Shown here: one piece after another, positions 6,036 through 6,709 of the stretch
How the letters are laid out: every line of letters begins with the position of its first letter
How positions within the stretch are numbered: position 1 is the first letter of the stretch
Assembly (NCBI GenBank): GCA_900766575.1
Contig: CAAFVW010000058.1
Coordinates: 1 to 6,709 of the forward strand
Origin: Lachnospiraceae bacterium
Lineage (GTDB): Bacteria > Bacillota > Clostridia > Lachnospirales > Lachnospiraceae
Reading direction: 5' to 3'
DNA: 6,709 nt
The notes under the pieces: model-generated
What the model was told of the DNA's origin: nothing
What the model saw: the letters and a program-made list of their open reading frames with translations, nothing else
Databases searched by the model: none
Program-made: the position numbers and the translations under genes

Positions 6036-6709
6036 ATGACGACTTCAATCAATGAGATCCGTAAGGATTTTCCTCTGCTTATGAATAACGATGTGATCTA
6101 TCTGGATACGGCAGCGACTTCCCAGAAGCCGTCCTGTGTCCTGGAGGCAGAGAGAGAATTTTATGAAAAATATAATGCCAATCCCCTGCGCGGATTATAC
6201 GAGCTGGGAGAGGCGGCAACCGAAAAATACGAAGAATCCAGAGAAGTGGTGCGAAAATTTATCAATGCAAAAGAAGCTGCAGAGATCGTTTTTGTCCGCA
6301 ACGCCACGGAAGCCCTGAATCTGGTGTCGTACAGTCTGGGAGCTCTGGTACTGAAACCCGGGGATGAGATTCTGGTGAGCATTATGGAACACCACAGCAA
6401 TCTTCTGCCCTGGCAGCAGGCAGTTGCCAGAACCGGGGCTGTAGTAAAATACTTAGAGTGCACCGAAGACGGAAAATATACCGAGGAAGCTTTTAAGGAG
6501 GCACTGAGCGACCGAACGAAGATCGTTGCCATGACCCAGGTATCCAATGTGCTGGGCTGCAAAAATGATATCAAGCGTTTTGCACAGATCGCACATGAGG
6601 CAGGCGCTTATTTCGTGGCAGACGGAGCCCAGAGCGTGCCCCATATGGCAGTGGACGTACAGGATCTGGATGTGGATTTTCTGGCATTTTCCGGACATAA
6701 AATGTACGC
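6036..6709 (+). CDS. sufS: Cysteine desulfurase SufS (class II), 3' end cut off by the window
   Basis: The first 224 residues plus two bases of a PLP-dependent cysteine desulfurase, open to the window edge; a full SufS is about 400-410 residues. It takes sulfur from L-cysteine, leaving alanine, and passes it as a persulfide to a SufU- or SufE-type acceptor and on to SufB. The start reads MTTSINEIRKDFPLL, with YLDTAATSQKP at 22-32, NANPLRG at 47-53, and RNATEALN at 88-95. His120 in EHHSN would stack on PLP. Asp196 and Gln199 in ADGAQS are cofactor contacts. SGHK ends with Lys222, the expected Schiff-base lysine. The active-site cysteine loop lies beyond the window, so class II is judged from the overall sequence and context. 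It follows sufD by 16 bases, as last visible gene of the operon. A sufU gene next is likely but not visible. Confidence 0.95.
   Translation, partial: MTTSINEIRKDFPLLMNNDVIYLDTAATSQKPSCVLEAEREFYEKYNANPLRGLYELGEAATEKYEESREVVRKFINAKEAAEIVFVRNATEALNLVSYSLGALVLKPGDEILVSIMEHHSNLLPWQQAVARTGAVVKYLECTEDGKYTEEAFKEALSDRTKIVAMTQVSNVLGCKNDIKRFAQIAHEAGAYFVADGAQSVPHMAVDVQDLDVDFLAFSGHKMY

Noticed and set aside
5489..6052. Antisense reading frame of 187 codons opposite the sufD end
   Set aside because: It overlaps the conserved C-terminal region of SufD and the sufS start, with no recognisable protein motif of its own.
6136..6318. Short + strand reading frame of 60 codons
   Set aside because: It is an out-of-frame shadow inside sufS, whose conserved motifs run through the same bases in another frame.
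1..6709. CRISPR array, insertion sequence or phage/defence genes
   Set aside because: No spaced direct repeats, transposase motifs or terminal inverted repeats were seen. All genes are chromosomal metal-transport or Fe-S assembly genes on one strand.

Overview
The window looks like chromosomal DNA of an anaerobic Firmicute, most likely a gut Lachnospiraceae-type Clostridium relative. The grounds are moderate GC with AT-rich intergenic DNA, strong AGGAGG ribosome-binding sites, sigma-A-type TATAAT promoters, the sufC-sufB-sufD-sufS gene order, and protein sequences that read like that family. The taxonomic call is inference. All recognisable genes lie on the + strand.

Region 1 (1-2627) is a two-gene metal-transport unit. 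A small membrane-anchored protein of 100 residues (83-385) is followed, after a 92-base gap with a hairpin, by a 695-residue heavy-metal-type P-type ATPase (478-2565). The ATPase has intact phosphorylation machinery (TGES, DKTGT, TGD, GDGIND). Its metal-site signature is atypical: FSC replaces the usual CPC in the core transmembrane helix, the N-terminal HMA-like domain has no cysteine, and the HP motif reads HS. A hairpin with a T-run (2580-2627) closes the unit.

Region 2 (2628-6709) is a SUF iron-sulfur cluster assembly operon. Its control region (about 2650-2735) has two overlapping sigma-A promoters offset by 8 bases. These are framed by a perfect 10-base inverted repeat, and a CTAG-N7-CTAG dyad lies over the likely transcription start, a plausible site for an Rrf2/IscR-type regulator. 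The genes are sufC (ATPase), sufB and sufD (scaffold), and sufS (cysteine desulfurase, cut off by the window end just after its PLP lysine). Spacings are short and each gene has its own AGGAGG. SufS would mobilise sulfur from cysteine, SufB-SufD would build the cluster, and SufC would drive the complex with ATP. A sufU-type sulfur acceptor probably follows outside the window.

The SUF operon is ordinary and well understood. The less-described part is the small protein paired with the atypical ATPase. The suf control region is the best regulatory lead.
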